Part shown: positions 13,019 through 22,918 of the stretch, piece after piece | How positions within the stretch are numbered: the first letter of the stretch is position 1 | Layout: each line of letters starts with the position of its first letter | IMG/VR virus record: IMGVR_UViG_3300017605_000539 | Location: 1 to 27,029 of that record | Length of the DNA stretch: 27,029 bases | Origin: a virus | Reading direction: 5' to 3' (one strand) | The notes under the pieces: generated by a model | Databases searched by the model: none | Told to the model about the DNA's origin: nothing | What the model saw: only the letters and a program-made list of their open reading frames with translations | Program-made: the position numbers and the translations under genes

Positions 13019-16000
13019 TTCTTGGATTACTTTGTAGCTTGTCAAACACCTTTTGATATTCCTCAACGATATGCTTATGAAGAAAGTCTGTCTCCTCCTT
13101 CGTCAAATGCACCGTAACCTTCCCAAGCGTCTTCGAGGTCTCATAATTTCTCAACTTCACTCCACCCTCTTCAATCCACTTCTGTGTGTCTTCCCTTAAT
13201 CCCTTGCGGACATTCTCCAACCTTTCATTACTCTTCTTCATTGCCAACTCTTGACTTCTTTCCTCCGTCAATCCAGTTGGAACTCCCGCAAGTTTCTTGT
13301 TAGTCTCCTTCTCTATTGTCTTTCTCTGACCCAAAGACAATTCCCCAAACTCTTTCCCCTTCTTCTCCTGACTAATCTCACTCTCAACTCTATTCCTTCT
13401 TGAGGTATAACTCTCAGGTGTCGCTGTCATCCCTAATGCACTAGCCACATATTCAACTGGTTTCGCTGGTGATTCACCCTTCTGCGGTATAGCCTGTTGT
13501 GCAATCAAAGGAAGTGCTCTTGTCCCCATTGAAGCTATATCTGAATTCCGTCCGAGGAAATCCTTTCCCGTAACTCCTTCCCATGTAAGTGCTACTGTGG
13601 GTCCAGCATGACCTCGATACCACCTAGATAGTGGATTCTTCTCAGCAGAAAGACTCTTCCAGTTTTCTGGATGTTCAACACTTGTCTTAACAGTGCTTGC
13701 CGCCAAGCGAAGAAGACTTCTATGAATTCCACCAAAGCCTACATTAACCACACTTCCATCATCCTGCTTCACTGCAACATTGAGATAGTCACTTCGAGTT
13801 GGGTCAAGTCTCTTCTTGATCTCATCGTCCTTCATCCCTGCCAACTTTGCGGCAGCATAATAAGTAAGTAAACCACCAATGATAAAACGACTCATTGTGT
13901 TTCTAATCACCTTCCCACTAGCTCCCTGTTCTGCTAGTCCTGCAATCGAATCTACTGCTCCTCGATAATAAGATGGTGCAAGTAAAGCTATCCTCTCCAA
14001 GAGAGACCTTCCATGAGGAACCATTGCACTTTCCATTCTTCCAGACAAAAGACTTGTCTCTATTCCTCTAACAAGTTTTGGCCACTCACTCTTCGGAGCC
14101 GTCTCTCGTAGTGCTTTCCACATCTCTACCTTAGCTACATCAAGTGCAGTTTGAAACTGTCTTCCAAACGCTTCACCAACTGGACCAACCACTGGAACCT
14201 TTGAGAGAAGTTGTCCCTTTCCAAGTCCAGCCATCATCTCTTGCAGCCTACCCACTGAACTTCCCATCTGAGCAAGCTCACTAATTGGGCCTTGATTCTG
14301 TCTTGCATACTCAGAGAAGAACTTTGGACTTGCCATGCTCTGAAGCGACTTAAATTGTGCTTTAGCCCAAATCTTTGGATTGTTATAAAGCATAGGTAGC
14401 ATTTGGATTTGCCCCACACCTAAATCAAACCCAAGCTGAGTTGCTTTCAATAGCGAATTCGTATCTGCTATTGCTTTCATCACATTGCTTTGCTCTGCTG
14501 CAAATTCTCTATTGAGGGTCTTCGCCACCTCAGGATCAAATATCTTCCTAATTAAGATTGGCTGCATCACCTGCCCCTTTGTACGAATGCCTTCAGCTAT
14601 GCGATCAATCTTAGCCTGTGTCATCTCCCCACTCCCTAGCTCCTCAGAGAAAGCCTCCTGTATTTCTGCCTTGACCTGTGCTTCACTCTTTGCTCCAAGA
14701 ACAGGGTCTTTCGCCAACCTCTGATTGGCAATAGCCCGATATAGTCTTTCCACCCCTGAAACAAGTCGCTTCTCTGGATTAGTCTCATACTTATACCCAC
14801 GTTCCCAGCCTTCCTTCTCAGTCGAGAATGCTCTCTTCTGAAATGCAGAGGTTCCTTTTTCAGGTTGCACCTTCGGATGCTCTGTAACGATGCGTGGAAA
14901 GTATGGTTTGAAATCACCACTTTCATCTACCATCTCATCAATCAAATCATACTTCTGAGCTAGTTGAGTAATGCGCTTAGTCAAAGGTTCAATAATCTTA
15001 TTAAACACTTGTGCTTGGCCTGGTGTAAGTTTATAAGCACTTGGATTCTTTCTCAATGCCTCAAACACATCACTCATCTTAAGACTCTGCTTCGGACCTT
15101 CTGTCCTACCTACGTTCAAATCTCCATCTTCACTTACCTTAAACACAGAAGTAATCTGTCCCCTTATCCGCTCACCAACATTAGAAGCTATCGCCGGTCC
15201 TACTCCATGTCTTTCTGCATACCACGTTGCTATGGCTTCATCTTGAGGAGTTCGGATACGGGCTTTACCTCCCATCATTCTACCTAAAATTGGCATCTTC
15301 TCACTAGCAAAAGGTTGACTCCAAATCTTATTTGCTATATCTTTTGGTTGAAGGTCTGGAAGAGGACTCTTGGTGTCAAAGTTCAACGCTGGAAGAGCCT
15401 TGTCCGCTGCTCCCTTAAAATATTCACCAAGTTTTTCTGAAACTCCTTTAACATCTCTAATAGCCTGTGTCACTATAGGTCCAACAGGATTCATGTAAAG
15501 TCTTCCAGCTACTTGCTCTGGACGATCTTTTTCAAAGAGAGAAAACTTTTGTTCGGCTTTGGGGAGAGGATACATTAAGCCAGAAACATCAGTCTTTGGT
15601 GTGCCATCGGGATTTTTGAAGATGAGGTTTTCTCTTGGTTTAGTTGCAGGCTCTCGTCCAGTAGTATAAGGATGGTCAGGATGAGAATCAGGACGAATAA
15701 AAGCATTCTTATGCTCTCCCAAACTCACCTTCTCTCCCTTACTTCCTGTGAGTTCTTCTGCTATCTTTGGAAGGATAGTGTCGTAGTTGAGACGCATACC
15801 GGGTTCTTGTTCCGGTTCTCCTTGTTCCACCATTTTAGTTCCTTCTGGTAGCACAGTATCTTCATCAGGTTCTTCTCTATATCGTTTTAGCACTTTACCA
15901 TCTTTATCCAGCGCTACCCATGTTTCTATTCTGTCATGCCCCTCCGTCATCATCACAGTCTCCGCATCACTCACCATGATATGCGTAGCACCTTCTTTTC

Positions 16001-18995
16001 GTGCTTGGTCAATAGCGGCTTTTAGGATTAGACGGTTATAGTCGCGGAGGAGGGGGTGTCCTTTTTCTTCTACTTCGCGTAGGCGCATCATGCTTTCAGC
16101 ACGTTCTCTATCATATGGCGCACTACCATTACCATGCCCTCTAGCTACCAGTTCTTCTACGCCACGTTTTCTATCAGCTACTTCTTCCCTCACACTCTGC
16201 CCCCACCTACTCTGTGCCTCTGCTATCACCGCTATTTTCTCTCCATTCGGCCCAGTCTTATACTGTATCATCGCCCAACCTAAAGTGTTGGGTAGGTTTT
16301 CGTGGAGGTTGTCAGGTTGCCAGAGTGGTTCGTTTTTGGTGTATTTAGTTCCGGTTATCAGTTCCTTTTCTACTGGCACTGTCTTGTTTGGTATCACCAC
16401 ATCCACTCTTTGCACATTCTTCCCACTCTTACTCTTTGTCCACTCTGGCATTGGTTCAGTAGTAGGTAGGGCGGAGACTTGAGAGTATGCGGAGGTTGCG
16501 CGAGGGCCAGAATGTGAATTTCCTTCTTTACGCATCTGAGCACCTAGACTAAAATACTCAGTTGCTTGTTTGATTTGCTGGTCGGTTAAACCATGCGCAA
16601 TTAAGTCTTTTCGGAATCCCTCAACATCATCGGCCCTTTGATGGTCGCGCCAAACGGAATCAAGAAGTGTTCTAGTTACTGGAGTTTGAGCATCATAGAA
16701 TGTATGTGACAATTCATCATAACGACGTTCTGCCTCACTCACCTTCCCTTCCATCCCATAACTCTCCACCTTCACCTGAGGCCCACCCTCCTGCATCAAC
16801 CTTCCCGCTTCTTCAGGAGTAATCTTACTCTTCCCAACAATAGCCTTATCAATTCCACTCTTCTCATAGATGTCTCTCTCTGCCGGTGTCAACTTATTCT
16901 TCACCCTATTCCACAACTGTTGTGCATCAACTTCTTTCTGTGGATTAGGAAACCCACTCTCTTTAGGGTCAATCGCAATCCTTGGACCAGACAAAGCAAA
17001 CGTATCTCCTCGAAGTTCTTTTTCTCTATTCTTAAACTTATCAATCAAAGCACCAATAGGATTAAGTATACTTCCACCCTCTCCTCCCTGTCCCGGTTTA
17101 ATCCTAGTCTGCATCCCCTTTGCTTGACTAGGGATACTTCCTCCTTGTTCCTTCTGCAACTCTCTCAACCTCTCTGACTGAAGTGGCTCCAATTCATCAA
17201 GTGCTTTTGCTGCTTCTTCTCTTGAATAAAACTTATCGCCCTTAACAAACCCATGTTCAGGTTGTTGTAGTCTGAGCATGGCCCCCTGTATCCCAGGTTG
17301 TGCTGCATAAATATCATTATGCACTTTTCCCTGTTCTCCAACAATCACATTTCCTTCCTTAGTTTTAAGCGCAGGAGTGAACTCACTAGGACGAGCAAGC
17401 TGGGGATATGCCGATATAGGTTCTTTCACCCAAGTAGGACTATCTCCCACTTGCTTAAAGCCGGCTTTCTTAACTAAATTCAATCCACCATCACTAATAG
17501 GTATAGTAACAATTGGAACCTTAGACTTATTCCCTTCTTCCACCAACTGTTGAATCAATCTAGTTGCTCCGCCCAACTTTCTACTCGCTTCTGGAGTTTT
17601 TGCAAAATCTAAATTGATATGTGGTTGACTATAACCAGTATCTCCTTCACCTGCGGCTTCGTGCCAATAGGTTAAAGTCGATCCAGTTTGTTCGTCCTTT
17701 AATGTCTTTACTTCTCCCCGTGCTTCTTGCGATACTCCTGTAGGCTCGGCTTGTTGTGTGCCTTCGCGAAGCTGTTGTATATCATTGCCGCGTGCTTCTC
17801 CGCGTTTTTCTTGTCCATACCCCCCTTGAGTAACTTCTTCTTGATTGCCTCGTATTGTGCTGGCATAGTTTTCTCCTACGTTTGGTTGTGCTTGTTGTAA
17901 TGCATTAGGAATTCCCTCTGCACTGGCTGGTGCTCTAAACGAAATCTCTCCTCCACTTGGCTCAACTGGTGGCTTATTAGGAACCACTGACTCCACCAAA
18001 GGTTGCTGTTGCTGCTCATAGTAAACCTCCCACGGCATCTTATCTTGACCAAGAATTGTTGGACCTTCTTGACTTGGTCTAACTGTCTCTTCTCTAGGTG
18101 CAAAAGTTCTTGGTCCCCTCATCGCCTCTCTTTGTTCCATCGGACTCAACTGTCCCATTGGAAGTGTTCTTGCTGCCGGATCAACCACAAAGCTTGCTCC
18201 TCCCACTGGATTTACTTCTGTTGGAGGTTGATAAGTATTCTCCGGCAACATCAGTCCTCTCTCTCGTGGACCAGGAAAAGGAGTTGCACTATATCCAAGC
18301 TGTCTTTCAGGACCAAGAACATCAGTCTGCCCAGGAAGGTCTTGAATCTTTGGTCCAGGAATCTCATTATATCCAATCCCACTTGGTTGAGGCAACGACA
18401 ATGCGCCTTTCGCCATCATCACTGGAAAAATGATATTAGCCAGCAACCTAAGGGCATTCTCCGTCGTCTGCTGACCTCCTTGACTTTGACTCAAATCCTG
18501 TGTTGCTTGAGGTATATCCGATACCATCTGAGGAGAAAAACTCACCGCTGGAAGAACTGGATTTATCTTTCCACTTACTAACCCAGCCATTGCTTTTGGA
18601 CTAGTCAACCCACTAACCACTCCTGCTGCAAAGTTCTGCACTCCCTTTCCTACACTTCCTTCTGAAGCAATTCCAGGAGTGAAAAATTCAACTCCTTGTC
18701 TTGCTACTTCAGGAGAAATTGCTGGAGTCTCAAATTGGTTTCCTCCAGTTCCTACACTTAATGCATCCGTAATCGCAGTGATTGGGTCAATCCTCGAAAG
18801 AACTCTCGTGGGCCAATACAACGCATTAGCCACCTGTTCCAGTCCACTCAACTGTGTAGTATCTCCTTGCGGAATACTAGCCATCACTTGTTCTTTAGTC
18901 TTCTTCGTCTTTGGTAAAGCAAAATCCTCCCAAGGAGGACTCTCGACTGCGGTATTAGTTTGGGCAAAATCTTCCCAAGGAAGTGTGTCTGGCAT
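12900..18995 (-). CDS. Giant multidomain internal virion (ejection) protein
   Basis: About 2031 residues if started at ATG 18995, four bases after the upstream gene's stop and behind GGGAAAAGG; an in-frame ATG at 19040 would overlap that gene. The N-terminus carries PWEDF twice and a third PWEVY near 320, then about 400 low-complexity Pro/Gln/Gly-rich residues. Residues about 440-525 look like a GNAT acetyltransferase (KLGGATRLIQQLVEEG, LVKKAGFKQV). Residues about 895-1095 (GWAMIQYK, VIAEAQSRWGQ, MRLNYDTILPKIAEEL) resemble a domain of large phage polyvalent proteins, which are packaged and injected. The last 850 residues are mostly helical, with one hydrophobic stretch (RFIIGGLLTYYAAAKLAGM), as in podoviral ejection proteins. 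No lysozyme or protease motif was recognised. It is last in the late operon. Virion location and injection are inferred. Confidence 0.7.
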   Translation of the reverse strand: MPDTLPWEDFAQTNTAVESPPWEDFALPKTKKTKEQVMASIPQGDTTQLSGLEQVANALYWPTRVLSRIDPITAITDALSVGTGGNQFETPAISPEVARQGVEFFTPGIASEGSVGKGVQNFAAGVVSGLTSPKAMAGLVSGKINPVLPAVSFSPQMVSDIPQATQDLSQSQGGQQTTENALRLLANIIFPVMMAKGALSLPQPSGIGYNEIPGPKIQDLPGQTDVLGPERQLGYSATPFPGPRERGLMLPENTYQPPTEVNPVGGASFVVDPAARTLPMGQLSPMEQREAMRGPRTFAPREETVRPSQEGPTILGQDKMPWEVYYEQQQQPLVESVVPNKPPVEPSGGEISFRAPASAEGIPNALQQAQPNVGENYASTIRGNQEEVTQGGYGQEKRGEARGNDIQQLREGTQQAEPTGVSQEARGEVKTLKDEQTGSTLTYWHEAAGEGDTGYSQPHINLDFAKTPEASRKLGGATRLIQQLVEEGNKSKVPIVTIPISDGGLNLVKKAGFKQVGDSPTWVKEPISAYPQLARPSEFTPALKTKEGNVIVGEQGKVHNDIYAAQPGIQGAMLRLQQPEHGFVKGDKFYSREEAAKALDELEPLQSERLRELQKEQGGSIPSQAKGMQTRIKPGQGGEGGSILNPIGALIDKFKNREKELRGDTFALSGPRIAIDPKESGFPNPQKEVDAQQLWNRVKNKLTPAERDIYEKSGIDKAIVGKSKITPEEAGRLMQEGGPQVKVESYGMEGKVSEAERRYDELSHTFYDAQTPVTRTLLDSVWRDHQRADDVEGFRKDLIAHGLTDQQIKQATEYFSLGAQMRKEGNSHSGPRATSAYSQVSALPTTEPMPEWTKSKSGKNVQRVDVVIPNKTVPVEKELITGTKYTKNEPLWQPDNLHENLPNTLGWAMIQYKTGPNGEKIAVIAEAQSRWGQSVREEVADRKRGVEELVARGHGNGSAPYDRERAESMMRLREVEEKGHPLLRDYNRLILKAAIDQARKEGATHIMVSDAETVMMTEGHDRIETWVALDKDGKVLKRYREEPDEDTVLPEGTKMVEQGEPEQEPGMRLNYDTILPKIAEELTGSKGEKVSLGEHKNAFIRPDSHPDHPYTTGREPATKPRENLIFKNPDGTPKTDVSGLMYPLPKAEQKFSLFEKDRPEQVAGRLYMNPVGPIVTQAIRDVKGVSEKLGEYFKGAADKALPALNFDTKSPLPDLQPKDIANKIWSQPFASEKMPILGRMMGGKARIRTPQDEAIATWYAERHGVGPAIASNVGERIRGQITSVFKVSEDGDLNVGRTEGPKQSLKMSDVFEALRKNPSAYKLTPGQAQVFNKIIEPLTKRITQLAQKYDLIDEMVDESGDFKPYFPRIVTEHPKVQPEKGTSAFQKRAFSTEKEGWERGYKYETNPEKRLVSGVERLYRAIANQRLAKDPVLGAKSEAQVKAEIQEAFSEELGSGEMTQAKIDRIAEGIRTKGQVMQPILIRKIFDPEVAKTLNREFAAEQSNVMKAIADTNSLLKATQLGFDLGVGQIQMLPMLYNNPKIWAKAQFKSLQSMASPKFFSEYARQNQGPISELAQMGSSVGRLQEMMAGLGKGQLLSKVPVVGPVGEAFGRQFQTALDVAKVEMWKALRETAPKSEWPKLVRGIETSLLSGRMESAMVPHGRSLLERIALLAPSYYRGAVDSIAGLAEQGASGKVIRNTMSRFIIGGLLTYYAAAKLAGMKDDEIKKRLDPTRSDYLNVAVKQDDGSVVNVGFGGIHRSLLRLAASTVKTSVEHPENWKSLSAEKNPLSRWYRGHAGPTVALTWEGVTGKDFLGRNSDIASMGTRALPLIAQQAIPQKGESPAKPVEYVASALGMTATPESYTSRRNRVESEISQEKKGKEFGELSLGQRKTIEKETNKKLAGVPTGLTEERSQELAMKKSNERLENVRKGLREDTQKWIEEGGVKLRNYETSKTLGKVTVHLTKEETDFLHKHIVEEYQKVFDKLQSNPRISALPSSDKQRYVDINLEHARTKAWNMTRRNVGKLQPGQ

Positions 18996-18996
18996 A

Positions 18997-19896
18997 CTAT
19001 TGAACCTTTTCCCAACTAGCTTTGTCGGCTGGATTACCACCTTTGAACTTATATCCTTTACTTATAGTCCCAACTGCTGGACCTTTAGAAGGAGAAGTCA
19101 CAGGTTGTTGCACATTCAATTGTGGCTGCGGAGCATTAGTTGCTTGATTCATCACATAGGGAAGTAATGCTTGAATACTCGCATTGATCTGTTTATACTC
19201 AGGTGCATCTTCAGCACCTGCTGCTTGATAGTGTCCTTGAAGGGATTGCAGAGAACCAAAAGCTTTAAGAAGATCACTCTGTCCAGCAGCAGGTGCCATT
19301 CCCTCTGCAATAGGAGCACCACCCATTCCCGGCACCATCACATTTCCTCTAGGAATAGTTCTCGGACTCTGCATCATCGTGTTTTGGTTAAGCACATCAT
19401 ACAATGAACCTCCTGCTGGAACATTAGCGGTCATCTTCGTTCCGGTCGCCATCATCTGTTGTGCTCTTGGGTTATTCATCTGAAGAATCTGCGCCAGATT
19501 CACCGGAACATGCTGCTGCCCCTGTCCACTAAGTTTTGCTGCTTGACCCAAAATAAGTGGCATCAAGTCAGCTTGAGTATTTTGTGGCACTCTATTATAG
19601 TCTGTAACAAGGTCTCCCATCGTTCCTGCCGCTTGTTGCTTCTGATTCAAATCATTAGCTTGTGCAGTATAGTGTTCAGCCTGTGCACCACTCTCTTTCA
19701 CCTGTGCTCCATAGAGTTGCTCCTGCATCCTCTTATGCATCATATCACTCGCAAGCTCCGCTTGTTTCAACGCTAAAGCTTGACGCTGTTGCTCCATCAT
19801 ATACTTCTGTTGCGCCATCCCAATCGCGAGACGATTGATCGAGTTTCCTAATTCACTAACTCCCGGTGTGGCCATTTGATATTGTGATAGTGGCAT
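18997..19896 (-). CDS. Putative internal virion protein, Gln/Ala-rich
   Basis: A 299-residue protein. Residues about 15-100 are helical and Gln/Met/Ala-rich (MAQQKYMMEQQRQALALKQAEL), typical of DNA-ejection or internal virion proteins. The middle is Met/Gln/Pro-rich and probably disordered. The C-terminus, KGYKFKGGNPADKASWEKVQ, fits a pattern I recall at the ends of phage proteins encoded just before large virion proteins. The stop lies one base before the giant protein's ATG, implying coupled synthesis. There are no membrane or catalytic motifs. Assignment is by composition and position in the late block. Confidence 0.6.
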   Translation of the reverse strand: MPLSQYQMATPGVSELGNSINRLAIGMAQQKYMMEQQRQALALKQAELASDMMHKRMQEQLYGAQVKESGAQAEHYTAQANDLNQKQQAAGTMGDLVTDYNRVPQNTQADLMPLILGQAAKLSGQGQQHVPVNLAQILQMNNPRAQQMMATGTKMTANVPAGGSLYDVLNQNTMMQSPRTIPRGNVMVPGMGGAPIAEGMAPAAGQSDLLKAFGSLQSLQGHYQAAGAEDAPEYKQINASIQALLPYVMNQATNAPQPQLNVQQPVTSPSKGPAVGTISKGYKFKGGNPADKASWEKVQ

Positions 19897-19899
19897 AAT

Positions 19900-20559
19900 T
19901 TAATAAGTAAAGATTGTTGGCTGAGAACTTCCACCACCTTCGTCATTAGGAACGCTTTGATAGAACCGATTATTTGCTCCTGGGTAAATAGAACCAAAAG
20001 CCGGTCCTTGATTACCTTGAGGAATAAAACTCCCAGCCCCACCTCCAAGACTCGCAATCAAGCTTCCCCAAAACGCAAGTTGATCCCCCTCATGTCCCGC
20101 TTGTTCCATCCTATATGGAAACACTCCAGCAGTTCCACCAGCAAAATTACTAATCCTATTCAATTCATCTTGCGTGCGTATATTCGCAATCATCCTATTG
20201 AGTGCCCAATCACTATACCCTCCCAAATTCGCCCTACCTTTTCCAAGCAACCCATAAAGTGCCTTATCCCTTTCACTTGGTCCTCCACCTACACCAAACT
20301 TTGTCTGTCCTATCTGTTGATAGTTTGCTTCTCTGTTCTGTGCACCTTGACCTATTTCCGTCCTAGCTGTTTCCACTCCTCTTTGTTGAACTGCTGGCTG
20401 AAAGGTATTAAACGCTTCATTCCTATACTTCTGCTGCCTCTGTATCTCTCTTTGAAACTCCTGCTCCTGAGCATGTTTGGCCATAGTTGCTGCAACACTC
20501 TGCATCAACCCACCAGCCAAATTCGCTCCCATCCCGATTCCCATGTCTAGTCCAGGCAT
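19900..20559 (-). CDS. Putative internal virion protein
   Basis: A 219-residue protein with a Gly/Met-rich, weakly hydrophobic start (MPGLDMGIGMGANLAGGLM), a Gln/Arg/Glu-rich helix at about 22-65 (KHAQEQEFQREIQRQQKYRN) and a Gly/Ser-rich second half ending QPTIFTY. This architecture resembles small internal virion or DNA-transfer proteins of podoviruses, with an N-terminal amphipathic segment that might contact membrane. It starts three bases after the upstream stop and is followed by another protein of similar composition. No enzyme motif is present. Function is inferred from context. Confidence 0.55.
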   Translation of the reverse strand: MPGLDMGIGMGANLAGGLMQSVAATMAKHAQEQEFQREIQRQQKYRNEAFNTFQPAVQQRGVETARTEIGQGAQNREANYQQIGQTKFGVGGGPSERDKALYGLLGKGRANLGGYSDWALNRMIANIRTQDELNRISNFAGGTAGVFPYRMEQAGHEGDQLAFWGSLIASLGGGAGSFIPQGNQGPAFGSIYPGANNRFYQSVPNDEGGGSSQPTIFTY

Positions 20560-20562
20560 ATA

Positions 20563-21498
20563 TTAAGAAGGTATAGGTGCAAAGTAATTTCCACCACTCT
20601 GTCCCGGTGCCCCATAGGGCTGTCTATAGTTGTTCAAAATCTGACTTGTTGCGTATTGATTTGCCAAATTACTAAACATATTAGTAATCGGCGCAAAGGT
20701 AGAAGGAGCTTGAAAACCACTAGCTGTCCTCACCGCCCCTTGAAGTGCTTGTGCTGGGTCCGCACTCTGATAGAGTTGCGAAATTGCCTGTTGTCTTGCG
20801 GCTTCAACATCACGTCGAAGCTGGTTAGCTTGTGCCAACCCCGTATCGGCAATCTGTTGCCTTCCTTCGCCTGCACTTCTTTCCAAATTACTTGAGGCTT
20901 GATCTGCCACTGAACTTTGTCCCAACCCTCTATTGGCAAGACCAAACAACATCTGGTTCCTATTCTGCTGGTATTGCTGTGCAAATTGTGGTAAAGCGAA
21001 GTTGACATAGTCTTGAGCACGTTTGGCATAGAATGGATCTTGAAACCCTTCAAATGTTTTTGTTTCTGGTGCGTTAAAAAGCTGACCTCTATTAAATGAC
21101 TTTTTTGCTATCTGCCTAGGACTTGGACCTTTATGCCCAAGAACTCCACCCATGAAACCAAATGGACTTCCTGGAGCGGTCTCCAAAGTAATGCTGCCTA
21201 TTCCTGGACTATTTGGTCCTTGTTTTGGTTGAACACTACCAGGTGCCCAATAAGGAGCAAAGTCACCTTTTCCAGTTAATCCATAATAGGTGTTGTGCCT
21301 ATTAAACTGATTCTCTCCTGTGTTTGCAGAAGTGTAGAATGGTGCGCTTCCTCCACCAAAGATCGCATTGATCTGATCCATTCCAAGGTTGATAATCCCT
21401 TGTCTTTTAGCTTCGTTCTTTCCTGCAACCTTAGCGTAATTCGGTGCACTAGTATCAATCAATCCACCACTCAAAATACTTGTTAAATTATCAGCCAT
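20563..21498 (-). CDS. Putative internal virion / DNA-transfer protein
   Basis: About 311 residues from ATG 21498 (MADNLTSILSGG), chosen because the earlier in-frame ATG lies inside the upstream gene and this ATG follows that gene's stop by one base. The N-terminal half is Gly/Pro/Asn-rich. Residues about 165-250 form a long Gln/Ala/Arg-rich helix (FALPQFAQQYQQNRNQMLFG, then SSNLERSAGEGRQQIADTGL). That segment resembles a conserved region of podoviral virion proteins lying between tail and ejection genes. The C-terminus is Pro/Gly/Gln-rich. It sits immediately after the tail-type genes. The role as an ejected or tail-internal protein is inferred. Confidence 0.55.
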   Translation of the reverse strand: MADNLTSILSGGLIDTSAPNYAKVAGKNEAKRQGIINLGMDQINAIFGGGSAPFYTSANTGENQFNRHNTYYGLTGKGDFAPYWAPGSVQPKQGPNSPGIGSITLETAPGSPFGFMGGVLGHKGPSPRQIAKKSFNRGQLFNAPETKTFEGFQDPFYAKRAQDYVNFALPQFAQQYQQNRNQMLFGLANRGLGQSSVADQASSNLERSAGEGRQQIADTGLAQANQLRRDVEAARQQAISQLYQSADPAQALQGAVRTASGFQAPSTFAPITNMFSNLANQYATSQILNNYRQPYGAPGQSGGNYFAPIPS

Positions 21499-21499
21499 A

Positions 21500-22918
21500 T
21501 CATTTTTTGTTTCCAAGATTATACACCAAGCTAAGCTTTCCAAACTTAACCGCTGCGTTATTCCAACAAGTTCCTCTAAACTTTACATGAGTTCCAAATC
21601 CACTCACTGGAAATCTTCCAACATCAAAGGTTGAGTCATTAACCATCAAAGGACTTGTTGGACTTCCTCGATCAAACACCTTAAACAAACTTGTTCCTCT
21701 AGGATTGACTCCATACTCTCCAAGCCAATCTCCACTAAATGCAGCGTCAACTGCAAGAATCTGTTTGTTGTCGGAGATCATCTTGAGGTCAAGCCAAGGA
21801 AGTTCAAACTGCAATCTACAATGATCGTAGGTGGTATTATCAGCTCCACCATATCTCATCACTTCTGTATTTGAAGACATTGCAAAAATCTGTCCACCAT
21901 GAGAAAGCATCTTTACTGGTGCCCACTCCCTATTCTCTGTAAGCGTTCCAGCAACAACTGCAAATGGAGTTCCTGTTACTGTTGCCACGAGTCCATCAAT
22001 ATCAAATCCTCCTGATTCAGTTAACACATTGGAACCATTAACTAACTGAGTCTCTCCTGCTCCTTTAGTCCAATAGTATGATCTTCCTAAAACAAGGGTA
22101 TAAGTAACTAATCCTCCAGCATCATAGTTAGCTGCATTTGGAGTCTTATCTATTGCATAGGTAGGTAAGAATCTCGACCACGCTTGAATTTTTGATCCTG
22201 GAAAGCTTGAAAGAACATAAATACTAGTCCCAAGAAATAACCAATATTGTTTTGTAGTTGACTCGATAACTGAACAGGCTCCGCTATCGTCAACATAAGG
22301 AACTCCAATTGCTACTAAATCTGCGCGAATGAGTGAATCAATCGGTGTTCCAATATCATCCACATACGCATTAAGATTTGCTTCTTTTGTTCTTAAACTT
22401 CTAACTCCAGTTCTATCAAGATAGTAGACATCCAAATCTCCAATACTTTGAATTGACAAACTTGCTATGGTTCCTGAGTTATTAAGAGTCTGAAGAAGAG
22501 AAAACAATGCTGGGTCTGCATCTATTTGCCAAATCTGAATAGAGTATTTTGCAAACACCGCAAGTTTTCCCTGCATTGTGGCAAAACCTCTAACCGTGTC
22601 TTGCTGTCCAAATTGAGAAGTATAGCTAACAATCGCACTTCCTGCGTCTTGTTCCTCCCATAAAGTTACGTCTCCGTTAGTAGATAGAGCAAAATTCGAC
22701 CCAAGAGAAAGATATGCTCTGTCTCGTAGGGACATTCCATAAGTATAAGCTTGTCCTGCAATGTTTCCTTTACCTAGAATGAAGTTTCCACTTAAAGTAG
22801 AAACAATCTCTGTCGTCCAACTTTCTCCAGCAACCCAAGTTCCAGTAAATCTAAACTTGTGCTTCTGTCCTACTGCGTTGATTGGTGCTGTAGCACCAGA
22901 AAAAGCGTATGTAGCCAT
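21500..22918 (-). CDS. Beta-propeller-like tail protein (tail tube / stabilisation second part)
   Basis: The protein has 472 residues, is almost all beta, and is built from repeated strand-turn units such as GKLAVFAKYSIQIWQID, GDLDVYYLDRTGVRSLR, KQYWLFLGTSIYVLSSF and GGQIFAMSSNTEVMRYG. This resembles the propeller-like main body of podoviral tail tubular protein B (T7 gp12) and P22-type DNA-stabilisation proteins. Its N-terminus lacks the usual opening of those proteins, which is instead found in the upstream gene. The ATG overlaps the upstream TAA by one base (TAATG), so the two are made together. It probably forms the tail tube or nozzle in the virion. The family match is by pattern only. 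Confidence 0.55.
   Translation of the reverse strand: MATYAFSGATAPINAVGQKHKFRFTGTWVAGESWTTEIVSTLSGNFILGKGNIAGQAYTYGMSLRDRAYLSLGSNFALSTNGDVTLWEEQDAGSAIVSYTSQFGQQDTVRGFATMQGKLAVFAKYSIQIWQIDADPALFSLLQTLNNSGTIASLSIQSIGDLDVYYLDRTGVRSLRTKEANLNAYVDDIGTPIDSLIRADLVAIGVPYVDDSGACSVIESTTKQYWLFLGTSIYVLSSFPGSKIQAWSRFLPTYAIDKTPNAANYDAGGLVTYTLVLGRSYYWTKGAGETQLVNGSNVLTESGGFDIDGLVATVTGTPFAVVAGTLTENREWAPVKMLSHGGQIFAMSSNTEVMRYGGADNTTYDHCRLQFELPWLDLKMISDNKQILAVDAAFSGDWLGEYGVNPRGTSLFKVFDRGSPTSPLMVNDSTFDVGRFPVSGFGTHVKFRGTCWNNAAVKFGKLSLVYNLGNKK

Noticed and set aside
14147-14160. CAGTTTGAAACTG palindrome as a fourth dyad copy
   Set aside because: It lacks the AGTCT flank and the TGTTTC/GAAACA arms and lies inside the giant coding gene; similarity is limited to a short core.
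18003-18581. Long plus-strand open frames opposite the giant gene
   Set aside because: They encode Ser/Leu/Trp-rich peptides typical of antisense shadows, without ribosome sites or motifs.
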